In this document: in pieces, positions 24,710 to 37,267 of the stretch
Numbering within the stretch: position 1 is the stretch's first letter
How the letters are laid out: every line of letters begins with the position of its first letter
Source of the DNA: Hydractinia symbiolongicarpus
Lineage: Eukaryota > Cnidaria > Hydrozoa > Anthoathecata > Hydractiniidae
Assembly: GCF_029227915.1 (NCBI RefSeq)
Contig: NC_079881.1
Location: 28,125,501 to 28,189,500, forward strand
Reading direction: 5' to 3'
DNA length: 64,000 nt
Translations under genes and position numbers: made by a program
Notes under the pieces: model-generated
Told to the model about the DNA's origin: nothing
Database searches by the model: none
What the model saw: only the letters and a program-made list of their open reading frames with translations

Positions 24710-27700
24710 CAAAAATGTTTTCATTTTTGATGAGACGCTGAATAAAAGAAGTTTAATCGCCGGCAAACGAAAACCTGCGATTTTCTGTAAATCCCGGACA
24801 TGGCCCGTATAGTCAAAAGTATACAAAGAAAGTACCCAGGGAGTAAACTCATTTCCCAAACGATTTTTTAAATTATTATTTCACCACTAAAGCCCATGAG
24901 ACTTGTAGTTTTAAAAAATGTTTTCATTTTTGATGAGACGCTGAATAAAAGAAGTTTAATCGCCGGCAAACGAAAATCCGCGATTTTCCGTAAATCCCGA
25001 CTCGGCCGTATAGTCAGAAGTATACAAAGAAAGTACCCAGGGAGTAAACTCATTTCCCGAACGATTTTTTTAATTATTTTTTCACCACTAAAACGCATGA
25101 GAGTTGTAGTTTTCAGAAACGTTTTCATTTTTGATGAGACGCGTAATGAAAGTGGTTTACTCGCCGCAAAGGAAAACCGGCGATTTCGCGTAAATCCCGA
25201 GCTTGGCCCGAATAGTCGAATGTATACAAAGAAAGTACCATGTGAGTAAACTCATTTCCCAAACGATTTTTTAAATTATTATTTCACCACTAAAGCCCAT
25301 GAGACTTGTAGTTTTTAAAATTGTTTTCATTTTTGATGAGACGCTGAATAAAAGAAGTTTAATCGCCGGCAAACGAAAACCCGCGATTTCCCGTAAATCC
25401 CGACTCGGCCGTATAGTCAAAAGTATACAAAGAAAGTACCCAGGGAGTAAACTCATTTTCCGAACGATTTTTTAATTTATTTTTTCACCACTAAAACGCA
25501 TGAGACTTGTAGTTTTCAAAAATGTTTTCATTTTTGATGAGACGCTGAATAAAAGAAGTTTAATCGCCGGCAAACGAAAACCTGCGATTTTCTGTAAATC
25601 CCGGACATGGCCCGTATAGTCAAAAGTATACAAAGAAAGTACCCAGGGAGTAAACTCATTTCCCAAACGATTTTTTAAATTATTATTTCACCACTAAAGC
25701 CCATGAGACTTGTAGTTTTAAAAAATGTTTTCATTTTTGATGAGACGCTGAATAAAAAAAGTTTAATCGCCGGCAAACGAAAATCCGCGATTTTCCGTAA
25801 ATCCCGACTCGGCCGTATAGTCAGAAGTATACAAAGAAAGTACCCAGGGAGTAAACTCATTTCCCGAACGATTTTTTTAATTATTTTTTCACCACTAAAA
25901 CGCATGAGAGTTGTAGTTTTCAGAAACGTTTTCATTTTTGATGAGACGCGTAATGAAAGTGGTTTACTCGCCGCAAAGGAAAACCGGCGATTTCGCGAAA
26001 ATCCCGAGCTTGGCCCGAATAGTCGAATGTATACAAAGAAAGTACCATGTGAGTAAACTCATTTCCAAAACGATTTTTTAAATTATCTTTTCACCACTAA
26101 AACGCATAAGACTTGTAGTTTTCAAAAATGTTATCATTTTTGATGAGACGCTGAATAAAGGAAGTTTAATCGCCGGCAAACAAAAACCCGCCATTTCCTG
26201 TAAACCCCGGGCTTGGCCCGTACAGTCAAAAGTATATAAAGAAAGTACCCGGGGTGTAAACTCATTACCCGAACGATTTTTTAAATTATTATTTCACCAC
26301 TAAAGCCCATGAGACTTGTAGTTTTTAAAAATGTTTTCATTTTTGATGAGACGCTGAATAAAAGAAGTTTAATCGCCGGCAAACGAAAACCTGCGACTTG
26401 CCGTAAATCCCGGACTCGGCCCGTATAGTCAAAAGTATACAAAGAAAGTACCCACGAAGTAAACTCATTTCCCGAACGATTTTTTAAATTATTTTTTCAC
26501 CACTAAAACGCATGAGACTTATAGTTTTCAAAAATGTTTTCATTTTTGATGAGACGCTGAATAAAAGAAGTTTAATCGCCGGCAAACGAAAACCTGCGAT
26601 TTTCTGTAAATCCCGGACATGGCCCGTATAGTCAAAAGTATACAAAGAAAGTACCCAGGGAGTAAACTCATTTCCCAAACGATTTTTTAAATTATTATTT
26701 CACCACTAAAGCCCATGAGACTTGTAGTTTTAAAAAATGTTTTCATTTTTGATGAGACGCTGAATAAAAGAAGTTTAATCGCCGGCAAACGAAAATCCGC
26801 GATTTTCCGTAAATCCCGACTCGGCCGTATAGTCAGAAGTATACAAAGAAAGTACCCAGGGAGTAAACTCATTTCCCGAACGATTTTTTTAATTATTTTT
26901 TCACCACTAAAACGCATGAGAGTTGTAGTTTTCAGAAACGTTTTCATTTTTGATGAGACGCGTAATGAAAGTGGTTTACTCGCCGCAAAGGAAAACCGGC
27001 GATTTCGCGTAAATCCCGAGCTTGGCCCGAATAGTCGAATGTATACAAAGAAAGTACCATGTGAGTAAACTCATTTCCCAAACGATTTTTTAAATTATTA
27101 TTTCACCACTAAAGCCCATGAGACTTGTAGTTTTTAAAATTGTTTTCATTTTTGATGAGACGCTGAATAAAAGAAGTTTAATCGCCGGCAAACGAAAACC
27201 CGCGATTTCCCGTAAATCCCGACTCGGCCGTATAGTCAAAAGTATACAAAGAAAGTACCCAGGGAGTAAACTCATTTTCCGAACGATTTTTTAATTTATT
27301 TTTTCACCACTAAAACGCATGAGACTTGTAGTTTTCAAAAATGTTTTCATTTTTGATGAGACGCTGAATAAAAGAAGTTTAATCGCCGGCAAACGAAAAC
27401 CTGCGATTTTCTGTAAATCCCGGACATGGCCCGTATAGTCAAAAGTATACAAAGAAAGTACCCAGGGAGTAAACTCATTTCCCAAACGATTTTTTAAATT
27501 ATTATTTCACCACTAAAGCCCATGAGACTTGTAGTTTTAAAAAATGTTTTCATTTTTGATGAGACGCTGAATAAAAAAAGTTTAATCGCCGGCAAACGAA
27601 AATCCGCGATTTTCCGTAAATCCCGACTCGGCCGTATAGTCAGAAGTATACAAAGAAAGTACCCAGGGAGTAAACTCATTTCCCGAACGATTTTTTTAAT

Positions 27701-28344
27701 TATTTTTTCACCACTAAAACGCATGAGAGTTGTAGTTTTCAGAAACGTTTTCATTTTTGATGAGACGCGTAATGAAAGTGGTTTACTCGCCGCAAAGGAA
27801 AACCGGCGATTTCGCGAAAATCCCGAGCTTGGCCCGAATAGTCGAATGTATACAAAGAAAGTACCATGTGAGTAAACTCATTTCCAAAACGATTTTTTAA
27901 ATTATCTTTTCACCACTAAAACGCATAAGACTTGTAGTTTTCAAAAATGTTATCATTTTTGATGAGACGCTGAATAAAGGAAGTTTAATCGCCGGCAAAC
28001 AAAAACCCGCCATTTCCTGTAAACCCCGGGCTTGGCCCGTACAGTCAAAAGTATATAAAGAAAGTACCCGGGGTGTAAACTCATTACCCGAACGATTTTT
28101 TAAATTATTATTTCACCACTAAAGCCCATGAGACTTGTAGTTTTTAAAAATGTTTTCATTTTTGATGAGACGCTGAATAAAAGAAGTTTAATCGCCGGCA
28201 AACGAAAACCTGCGACTTGCCGTAAATCCCGGACTCGGCCCGTATAGTCAAAAGTATACAAAGAAAGTACCCACGAAGTAAACTCATTTCCCGAACGATT
28301 TTTTAAATTATTTTTTCACCACTAAAACGCATGAGACTAGTAGT
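24710..28344 (+). repeat. Tandem 9-monomer unit, 1819-bp shift, near identical
   Basis: About 24710-26525 repeats at 26529-28344, and I saw no difference between the two when reading through. Even rare states match: GAATAAAAAAAG, TTTCGCGAAAATCC, TTATCATTTTTG, AATAAAGGAAG, GTACAGTC, GTATATAAAG and CCCACGAAGTAAAC. Inside each copy, a 4-monomer unit repeats at 807 bp (24868/25675 and 26687/27494). Confidence 0.88.
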
Positions 28345-28796
28345 TTTCAAATTTGTTTTCATTTTTGATGAGACGCTGAATAAAAGAAGTTTAATCGCCG
28401 GCAAACGTAACCCGCGATTTCCCGTAAATCCCGGTCTTGGCCCGTATAGTCAAAAGTATACAAAGAAAGTACCCAGGGAGTAAACTCATTTCCCGAACGA
28501 TTTTTTAATTTGTTTTTTTCACCACTATAACGCATGAGACTTGTAGTTTTTAAAAATGTTTTCATTTTTGATGAGACGCTGAATAAAAGAAGTTTAATCG
28601 CCGGCAAACGAAAACCCGCGATTTCCCGTAAATCCTGACTCGGCCGTATAGTCAAACGTATACAAAGACTGTACCCAGGGAGTAAACTCATTTCCCGAAC
28701 GATTTTTTAAATTATTTTTTCACCATTAAAACGCATGAGACTTGTAGTTTTCAGAAATATTTTCATTTTTGATGAGACGCTTAATGAAAGTGGTTT

Positions 28797-28824
28797 AATC
28801 GCCGGCAAAGTAAAACCGGCGATT
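28797..28824. repeat. Perfect 9-bp inverted repeat, copy 1
   Basis: Arms AATCGCCGG (28797-28805) and CCGGCGATT (28816-28824) flank the 10-base loop CAAAGTAAAA. In the ordinary monomer the right arm is CCCGCGATT, giving one C-C mismatch. Here a single C-to-G change makes the dyad perfect. The loop also differs from the standard CAAACGAAAA, so it is a distinct haplotype. Confidence 0.9.
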
Positions 28825-29810
28825 TCCCGTAAATCCCGGGCTTTGCCCGTATAGTCGAATGTATACAAAGAAAGTACCCTGTGAGTAAACTCACTTCCAA
28901 AACGATTTTTTAAATAATCTTTTCACCACTAAAACGCATTAGACTTGTAGTTTTCAAAAATGTTTTCAATTTTGATGAGACGCTGAATAAAAGAAGTTTA
29001 ATCGCCGGCAAAAGAAAATCCGCCATTTCCTGTAAACCCCGGGCTTGGCCCGTATAGTCAAAAGTATACAAAGAAATTACCGGGGTGTAAACTCATTTCC
29101 CGAACGATTTTTTAAATTATTATTTCGCCACTAAAGCCCATGAGACTTGTAGTTTTTAAAAATGTTTTCATTTTTGATGAGACGCTGAATAAAAGAAGTT
29201 TAATCGCCAGCAAACGAAAACCCGCGACTTCCCGCAAATCCCGGACTCGGCCCGTATAGTCAAAAGGATACAAAGAAAGTACCCAGGGAGTAAACTCATT
29301 TCCCGAACGATTTTTTAAATTATTTTTTCATCACTAAAACGCATGAGACTTGTAGTTTTCAGAAATGTTTTCATTTTTGATGAGACGCTTAATGAAAGTG
29401 GATTAATTGCTGGCAAACGAAAACCCGCGATTTCCCGTAAATCCCGGGCTTGGCCCGTATAGTCGAATGTATACAAAGAAAGTACCCTGTGAGTAAACTC
29501 ATTTCCAGAACGATTTTTTAAATTATTCTTTCACCACTAAAGCCCATAAGACTTGTAGTTTTCAAAAATGATTTCATTTTTGATGAGACGCTTAATGAAA
29601 GAGGATTAATCGCCGGCAAACGAAAACCCGCGATTTCCCGTAAATTCCGGGCTTGGCCCGTATAGTCGAATGTATACAAAAAAAGTACCCTGTGAGTAAA
29701 CTCATTCCCAGAACGATTTTTTAAATTATTATTTTCCCACTAAAGCCCATGAGACTTGTAGTTTTTAAAAATGATTTCATTTTTGATGAGACGCTTAATG
29801 AAAGTGGTTT

Positions 29811-29838
29811 AATCGCCGGCAAAGTAAAACCGGCGATT
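29811..29838. repeat. Perfect 9-bp inverted repeat, copy 2
   Basis: The arms and loop are the same as at 28797, 1014 bp downstream (five monomers). Confidence 0.9.
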
Positions 29839-31633
29839 TCCCGTAAATCCCGGGCTTGGCCCGTATAGTCGAATGTATACAAAGAAAGTACCCTGTGAGT
29901 AAACTCACTTCCAAAACGATTTTTTAAATAATCTTTTCACCAGTAAAACGCATTAGACTTGTAGTTTTCAAAAATGTTTTCAATTTTGATGAGACGCTGA
30001 ATAAAAGAAGTTTAATCGCCGGCAAAAGAAAACCCGCCATTTCCTGTAAACCCCGGGCTTGGCCCGTATAGTCAAAAGTATACAAAGAAATTACCGGGGT
30101 GTAAACTCATTTCCCGAACGATTTTTTAAATTATTATTTCGCCACTAAAGCCCATGAGACTTGTAGTTTTTAAAAATGTTTTCATTTTTGATGAGACGCT
30201 GAATAAAAGAAGTTTAATCGCCGGCAAACGAAAACCCGCGACTTCCCGCAAATCCCGGACTCGGCCCGTATAGTCAAAAGTATACAAAGAAAGTACCCAG
30301 GGAGTAAACTCATTTCCCGAACGATTTTTTAAATTATTTTTTCACCACTAAAACGCATGAGACTTGTAGTTTTCAGAAATGTTTTCATTTTTGATGAGAC
30401 GCTTAATGAAAGTGGATTAATCGCTGGCAAACGAAAACCCGCGATTTCCCGTAAATCCCGGGCTTGGCCCGTATAGTCGAATGTATACAAAGAAAGTACC
30501 CTGTTAGTAAACTCATTTCCAGAACGATTTTTTAAATTATTTTTTCACCACTAAAACGCATAAGACTTGTAGTTTTCAAAAATGATTTCATTTTTGATGA
30601 GACGCTTAATGAAAGAGGTTTAATCGCCGGCAAACGAAAACCCGCGATTTCCCGTAAATCCCGGGCTTGGCCCGTATAGTCGAATGTATACAAAGAAAGT
30701 ACCCTGTTAGTAAACTCATTTCCAGAACGATTTTTTAAATTATTTTTTCACCACTAAAACGCATAAGACTTGTAGTTTTCAAAAATGATTTCATTTTTGA
30801 TGAGACGCTTAATGAAAGAGGTTTAATCGCCGGCAAACGAAAACCCGCGATTTCCCGTAAATTCCGGCCTTGGCCCGTATAGTCGAATGTATACAAAAAA
30901 AGTACCCTGTGAGTAAACTCATTCCCAGAACGATTTTTTAAATTATTATTTTCCCACTAAAGCCCATGAGACTTGTAGTTTTTAAAAATGATTTCATTTT
31001 TGATGAGACGTTGAATAAAAGAAGTTTAATCGCCGGCAAACGAAAACCCGCGATTTCCCGTAAATCCCGACTCGGCCCGTATAGTCAAAAGTATACAAAG
31101 AAAGTTCTTAGGGAGTAAACTCATTTCCCGAACGATTTTTTAAATTATTTTTTCACCACTAAAACGCATGAGACTAGTAGTTTTCAAATTTGTTTTCATT
31201 TTTGATGAGACGCTGAATAAAAGAAGTTTAATCGCCGGCAAACGAAAACCCGCGATTTCCCGTAAATCCCGGTCTTGGCCCGTATAGTCAAAAGTATACA
31301 AAGAAAGTACCCAGGGAGTAAACTCATTTCCCGAACGATTTTTTAATTTGTTTTTTCACCACTATAACGCATGAGACTTGTAGTTTTTAAAAATGTTTTC
31401 ATTTTTGATGAGACGCTGAATAAAAGAAGTTTAATCGCCGGCAAACGAAAACCCGCGATTTCCCGTAAATCCTGACTCGGTCTTATAGTCAAAAGTATAC
31501 AAAGAATGTACCCAGGGAGTAAACTCATTTCCCGAACGATTTTTTAAATTATTTTTTCACCATTAAAACGCATGAGACTTGTAGTTTTTAGAAATATTTT
31601 CATTTTTGATGAGACGCTTAATGAAAGTGGTTT

Positions 31634-31661
31634 AATCGCCGGCAAAGTAAAACCGGCGATT
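31634..31661. repeat. Perfect 9-bp inverted repeat, copy 3
   Basis: The arms and loop are the same, 2837 bp from copy 1, carried by the higher-order unit. Confidence 0.9.
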
Positions 31662-33659
31662 TCCCGTAAATCCCGGGCTTGGCCCGTATAGTCGAATGTA
31701 TACAAAGAAAGTACCCTGTGAGTAAACTCACTTCCAAAACGATTTTTTAAATTATCTTTTCACCACTAAAACGCATTAGACTTGTAGTTTTCAAAAATGT
31801 TTTCAATTTTGATGAGACGCTGAATAAAAGAAGTTTAATCGCCGGCAAAAGAAAACCCGCCATTTCCTGTAAACCCCGGGCTTGGCCCGTATAGTCAAAA
31901 GTATACAAAGAAATTACCGGGGTGTAAACTCATTTCCCGAACGATTTTTTAAATTATTATTTCGCCACTAAAGCCCATGAGACTTGTAGTTTTTAAAAAT
32001 GTTTTCATTTTTGATGAGACGCTGAATAAAAGAAGTTTAATCGCCGGCAAACGAAAACCCGCGACTTCCCGCAAATCCCGGACTCGGCCCGTATAGTCAA
32101 AAGTATACAAAGAAAGTACCCAGGGAGTAAACTCATTTCCCGAACGATTTTTAAAATTATTTTTTCACCACTAAAACGCATGAGACTTGTAGTTTTCAGA
32201 AATGTTTTCATTTTTGATGAGACGCTTAATGAAAGTGGATTAATCGCTGGCAAACGAAAACCCGCGATTTCCCGTTAATCCCGGGCTTGGCCCGTATAGT
32301 CGAATGTATACAAAGAAAGTACCCTGTGAGTAAACTCATTTCCAGAACGATTTTTTAAATTATTTTTTCACCACTAAAACGCATAAGACTTGTAGTTTTC
32401 AAAAATGATTTCATTTTTGATGAGACGCTTAATGAAAGAGGTTTAATCGCCGGCAAACGAAAACCCGCGATTTCCCGTAAATTCCGGGCTTGGCCCGTAT
32501 AGTCGAATGTATACAAAAAAAGTACCCTGTGAGTAAACTCATTCCCAGAACGATTTTTTAAATTATTATTTCCCCACTAAAGCCCATGAGACTTGTAGTT
32601 TTTAAAAATGATTTCATTTTTGATGAGACGTTGAATAAAAGAAGTTTAATCGCCGGCAAACGAAAACCCGCGATTTCCCGTAAATCCCGACTCGGCCCGT
32701 ATAGTCAAAAGTATACAAAGAAAGAACTTAGGGAGTAAACTCATTTCCCGAACGATTTTTTAAATTATTTTTTCACCACTAAAACGCATGAGACTTGTAG
32801 TTTTCAGAAATGTTTTCATTTTTGATGAGACGCTGAATAAAAGAAGTTTAATCGCCGGCAATCGAAAACCCGCCATTTCCTGTAAACCCCGGGCTTGGCC
32901 TGTATAGTCAAAAGTATACAAAGAGAGTACCCGGGGTGTAAACTCATTTCCCGAAAGATTTTTTAAATTATTATTTCACCACTAAAGCCCATGAGACTTG
33001 TAGTTTTCAAAAATGATTTCATTTTTGATGAGACGCTTAATGAAAGAGGTTTAATCGCCGGCAAACGAAAACCCGCGATTTCCCGTAAATTCCGGGCTTG
33101 GCCCGTATAGTCGAATGTATACAAAAAAAGTACCCTGTGAGTAAACTCATTTCCCGAACGATTTTTTAAATTATTTTTTCACCACTAAAACGCATGAGAC
33201 TAGTAGTTTTCAAATTTGTTTTCATTTTTGATGAGACGCTGAATAAAAGAAGTTTAATCGCCGGCAAACGAAAACCCGCGATTTCCCGTAAATCCCGGTC
33301 TTGGCCCGTATAGTCAAAAGTATACAAAGAAAGTACCCAGGGAGTAAACTCATTTCCCGAACGATTTTTTAATTTGTTTTTTCACCACTATAACGCATGA
33401 GACTTGTAGTTTTTAAAAATGTTTTCATTTTTGATGAGACGCTGAATAAAAGAAGTTTAATCGCCGGCAAACGAAAACCCGCGATTTCCCGTAAATCCTG
33501 ACTCGGCCTTATAGTCAAAAGTATACAAAGAATGTACCCAGGGAGTAAACTCATTTCCCGAACGATTTTTTAAATTATTTTTTCACCATTAAAACGCATG
33601 AGACTTGTAGTTTTTAGAAATGTTTTCATTTTTGATGAGACGCTTAATGAAAGTGGTTT

Positions 33660-33687
33660 AATCGCCGGCAAAGTAAAACCGGCGATT
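33660..33687. repeat. Perfect 9-bp inverted repeat, copy 4
   Basis: The arms and loop are the same, 2026 bp from copy 3. No fifth copy was seen downstream. Confidence 0.9.
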
Positions 33688-34021
33688 TCCCGTAAATCCC
33701 GGGCTTGGCCCGTATAGTCGAATGTATACAAAGAAAGTACCCTGTGAGTAAACTCACTTCCAAAACGATTTTTTAAATTATCTTTTCACCACTAAAACGC
33801 ATTAGACTTGTAGTTTTCAAAAATGTTTTCAATTTTGATGAGACGCTGAATAAAAGAAGTTTAATCGCCGGCAAAAGAAAACCCGCCATTTCCTGTAAAC
33901 CCCGGGCTTGGCCCGTATAGTCAAAAGTATACAAAGAAATTACCGGGGTGTAAACTCATTTCCCGAACGATTTTTTAAATTATTATTTCGCCACTAAAGC
34001 CCATGAGACTTGTAGTTTTTA

Positions 34022-37000
34022 AAAATGTTTTCATTTTTGATGAGACGCTGAATAAAAGAAGTTTAATCGCCGGCAAACGAAAACCCGCGACTTCCCGCAA
34101 ATCCCGGACTCGGCCCGTATAGTCAAAAGTATACAAAGAAAGTACCCAGGGAGTAAACTCATTTCCCGAACGATTTTTTAAATTATTTTTTCACCACTAA
34201 AACGCATGAGACTTGTAGTTTTCAGAAATGTTTTCATTTTTGATGAGACGCTTAATGAAAGTGGAGTAATCGCTGGCAAACGAAAACCCGCGATTTCCCG
34301 TGAATCCCGGGCTTGGCCTGTATAGTCGAATGTATACAAAGAAAGTACCCTGTGAGTAAACTCATTTCCAGAACGATTTTTTAAATTATTTTTTCACCAC
34401 TAAAACGCATAAGACTTGTAGTTTTCAAAAATGATTTCATTTTTGATGAGACGCTTAATGAAAGTGGTTTAATCGCCGGCAAACGAAAACCCGCGATTTC
34501 CCGTAAATTCCGGGCTTGGCCCGTATAGTCGAATGTATACAAAAAAAGTACCCTGTGAGTAAACTCATTCCCAGAACGATTTTTTAAATTATTATTTCCC
34601 CACTAAAGCCCATGAGACTTGTAGTTTTTAAAAATGATTTCATTTTTGATGAGACGTTGAATAAAAGAAGTTTAATCGCCGGCAAACGAAAACCCGCGAT
34701 TTCCCGTAAATCCCGACTCGGCCCGTATAGTCAAAAGTATACAAAGAAAGTACTTAGGGAGTAAACTCATTTCCCGAACGATTTTTTAAATTATTTTTTC
34801 ACCACTAAAACGCATGAGACTTGTAGTTTTCAGAAATGTTTTCATTTTTGATGAGACGCTTAATGAAAGTGGATTAATCGCTGGCAAACGAAAACCCGCG
34901 ATTTCCCGTTAATCCCGGGCTTGGCCCGTATAGTCGAATGTATACAAAAAAAGTACCCTGTGAGTAAACTCATTCCCAGAACGATTTTTTAAATTATTAT
35001 TTCCCCACTAAAGCCCATGAGACTTGTAGTTTTTAAAAATGATTTCATTTTTGATGAGACGTTGAATAAAAGAAGTTTAATCGCCGGCAAACGAAAACCC
35101 GCGATTTCCCGTAAATCCCGACTCGGCCCGTATAGTCAAAAGTATACAAAGAAAGTACTTAGGGAGTAAACTCATTTCCCGAACGATTTTTTAAATTATT
35201 TTTTCACCACTAAAACGCATGAGACTTGTAGTTTTCAGAAATGTTTTCATTTTTGATGAGACGCTTAATGAAAGTGGTTTAATCGCCGGCAAAAGAAAAC
35301 CCGCGATTTCCCGTAAATCCCGGGCTTGGCCCGTATAGTCGAATGTATACAAAGAAAGTACCTTGTGAGTAAACTCATTTCCAAAACGATTTTTTAATTT
35401 ATCTTTTCACCACTAAAACGCATGAGACTTGTAGTTTTCAAAAATGTTTTCATTTTTGATAAGACGCTGAATAAAAGAAGTTTAATCGCCGGCAACCGAA
35501 AACCCGCCATTTCCTGTAAACCCCGGGCTTGGCCTGTATAGTCTAAAGTATACAAAGAAAGTACCCGGGGTGTAAACTCATTTCCCGAACAATTTTTTAA
35601 ATTATTATTTCACCACTAAAGCCCATGAGACTTGTAGTTTTCAAAAATGTTTTCATTTTTGATGAGACGCTGAATAAAAGAAGTTTAATCGCCGGCAAAC
35701 GAAAACCCGCGACTTCCCGCAAATCCCGGACTCGGCCCGTATAGTCAAAAGTATACAAAGAAAGTACCCAGGGAGTAAACTCATTTCCCGAACGATTTTT
35801 TAAATTATTTTTTCACCACTAAAACGCATGAGACTTGTAGTTTTCAGAAATGTTTTCATTTTTGATGAGACGCTTAATGAAAGTGGAGTAATCGCTGGCA
35901 AACGAAAACCCGCGATTTCCCGTGAATCCCGGGCTTGGCCTGTATAGTCGAATGTATACAAAGAAAGTACCCTGTGAGTAAACTCATTTCCAGAACGATT
36001 TTTTAAATTATTTTTTCACCACTAAAACGCATAAGACTTGTAGTTTTCAAAAATGATTTCATTTTTGATGAGACGCTTAATGAAAGTGGTTTAATCGCCG
36101 GCAAACGAAAACCCGCGATTTCCCGTAAATTCCGGGCTTGGCCCGTATAGTCGAATGTATACAAAAAAAGTACCCTGTGAGTAAACTCATTCCGAGAACG
36201 ATTTTTTAAATTATTATTTCCCCACTAAAGCCCATGAGACTTGTAGTTTTTAAAAATGATTTCATTTTTGATGAGACGTTGAATAAAAGAAGTTTAATCG
36301 CCGGCAAACGAAAACCCGCGATTTCCCGTAAATCCCGACTCGGCCCGTATAGTCAAAAGTATACAAAGAAAGTACTTAGGGAGTAAACTCATTTCCTGAA
36401 CGATTTTTTAAATTATTTTTTCACCACTAAAACGCATGAGACTTGTAGTTTTCAGAAATGTTTTCATTTTTGATGAGACGCTTAATGAAAGTGGATTAAT
36501 CGCTGGCAAACGAAAACCCGCGATTTCCCGTTAATCCCGGGCTTGGCCCGTATAGTCGAATGTATACAAAAAAAGTACCCTGTGAGTAAACTCATTCCCA
36601 GAACGATTTTTTAAATTATTATTTCCCCACTAAAGCCCATGAGACTTGTAGTTTTTAAAAATGATTTCATTTTTGATGAGACGTTGAATAAAAGAAGTTT
36701 AATCGCCGGCAAACGAAAACCCGCGATTTCCCGTAAATCCCGACTCGGCCCGTATAGTCAAAAGTATACAAAGAAAGTACTTAGGGAGTAAACTCATTTC
36801 CCGAACGATTTTTTAAATTATTTTTTCACCACTAAAACGCATGAGACTTGTAGTTTTCAGAAATGTTTTCATTTTTGATGAGACGCTTAATGAAAGTGGT
36901 TTAATCGCCGGCAAAAGAAAACCCGCGATTTCCCGTAAATCCCGGGCTTGGCCCGTATAGTCGAATGTATACAAAGAAAGTACCTTGTGAGTAAACTCAT

Positions 37001-37267
37001 TTCCAAAACGATTTTTTAATTTATCTTTTCACCACTAAAACGCATGAGACTTGTAGTTTTCAAAAATGTTTTCATTTTTGATAAGACGCTGAATAAAAGA
37101 AGTTTAATCGCCGGCAACCGAAAACCCGCCATTTCCTGTAAACCCCGGGCTTGGCCTGTATAGTCTAAAGTATACAAAGAAAGTACCCGGGGTGTAAACT
37201 CATTTCCCGAACAATTTTTTAAATTATTATTTCACCACTAAAGCCCATGAGACTTGTAGTTTTCAAA
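34022..37267 (+). repeat. Contiguous 8-monomer tandem duplication (1622 bp)
   Basis: 34022-35645 is followed directly by its copy at about 35644-37267. Markers pair at 1622 bp: GTGGAGTAATCGCTGG (34261/35883), the two AGTACTTAGGG sites (34749 and 35155 against 36371 and 36777) and TTTTGATAAGACGC (about 35458/37080). Only about two or three differences were seen, such as ATTCCGAGAACG near 36190 and TTTCCTGAACG near 36394. Confidence 0.9.

Larger units (their letters stand above)
22093..25376 (+). repeat. Tandem 8-monomer unit, 1619-bp shift
   Basis: About 22093-23757 repeats at 23712-25376. It includes the unusual monomer with GAGAGTTGTAG, CAGAAACGTTTTC, GACGCGTAATG, TACTCGCCGCAAAGG and TTTCGCGTAAAT. 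In this monomer several normally fixed bases are changed together. Confidence 0.85.
28325..34857 (+). repeat. 14- and 10-monomer higher-order units (2837 and 2026 bp)
   Basis: GACTAGTAGTTTTCAAATTTG marks the units at 28335, 31172 and 33198, giving spacings of 2837 and 2026 bp. About 28325-29780 matches 31162-32617, and about 31150-32830 matches 33176-34857. A further partial match has a 1823-bp shift (29811/31634). Local markers are ATTTCGCCACTAAAGCC, TTACCGGGGTG, GCGACTTCCCGCAAATCC, GTGGATTAATCGCTGGC and TTAGGGAG. Confidence 0.82.
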
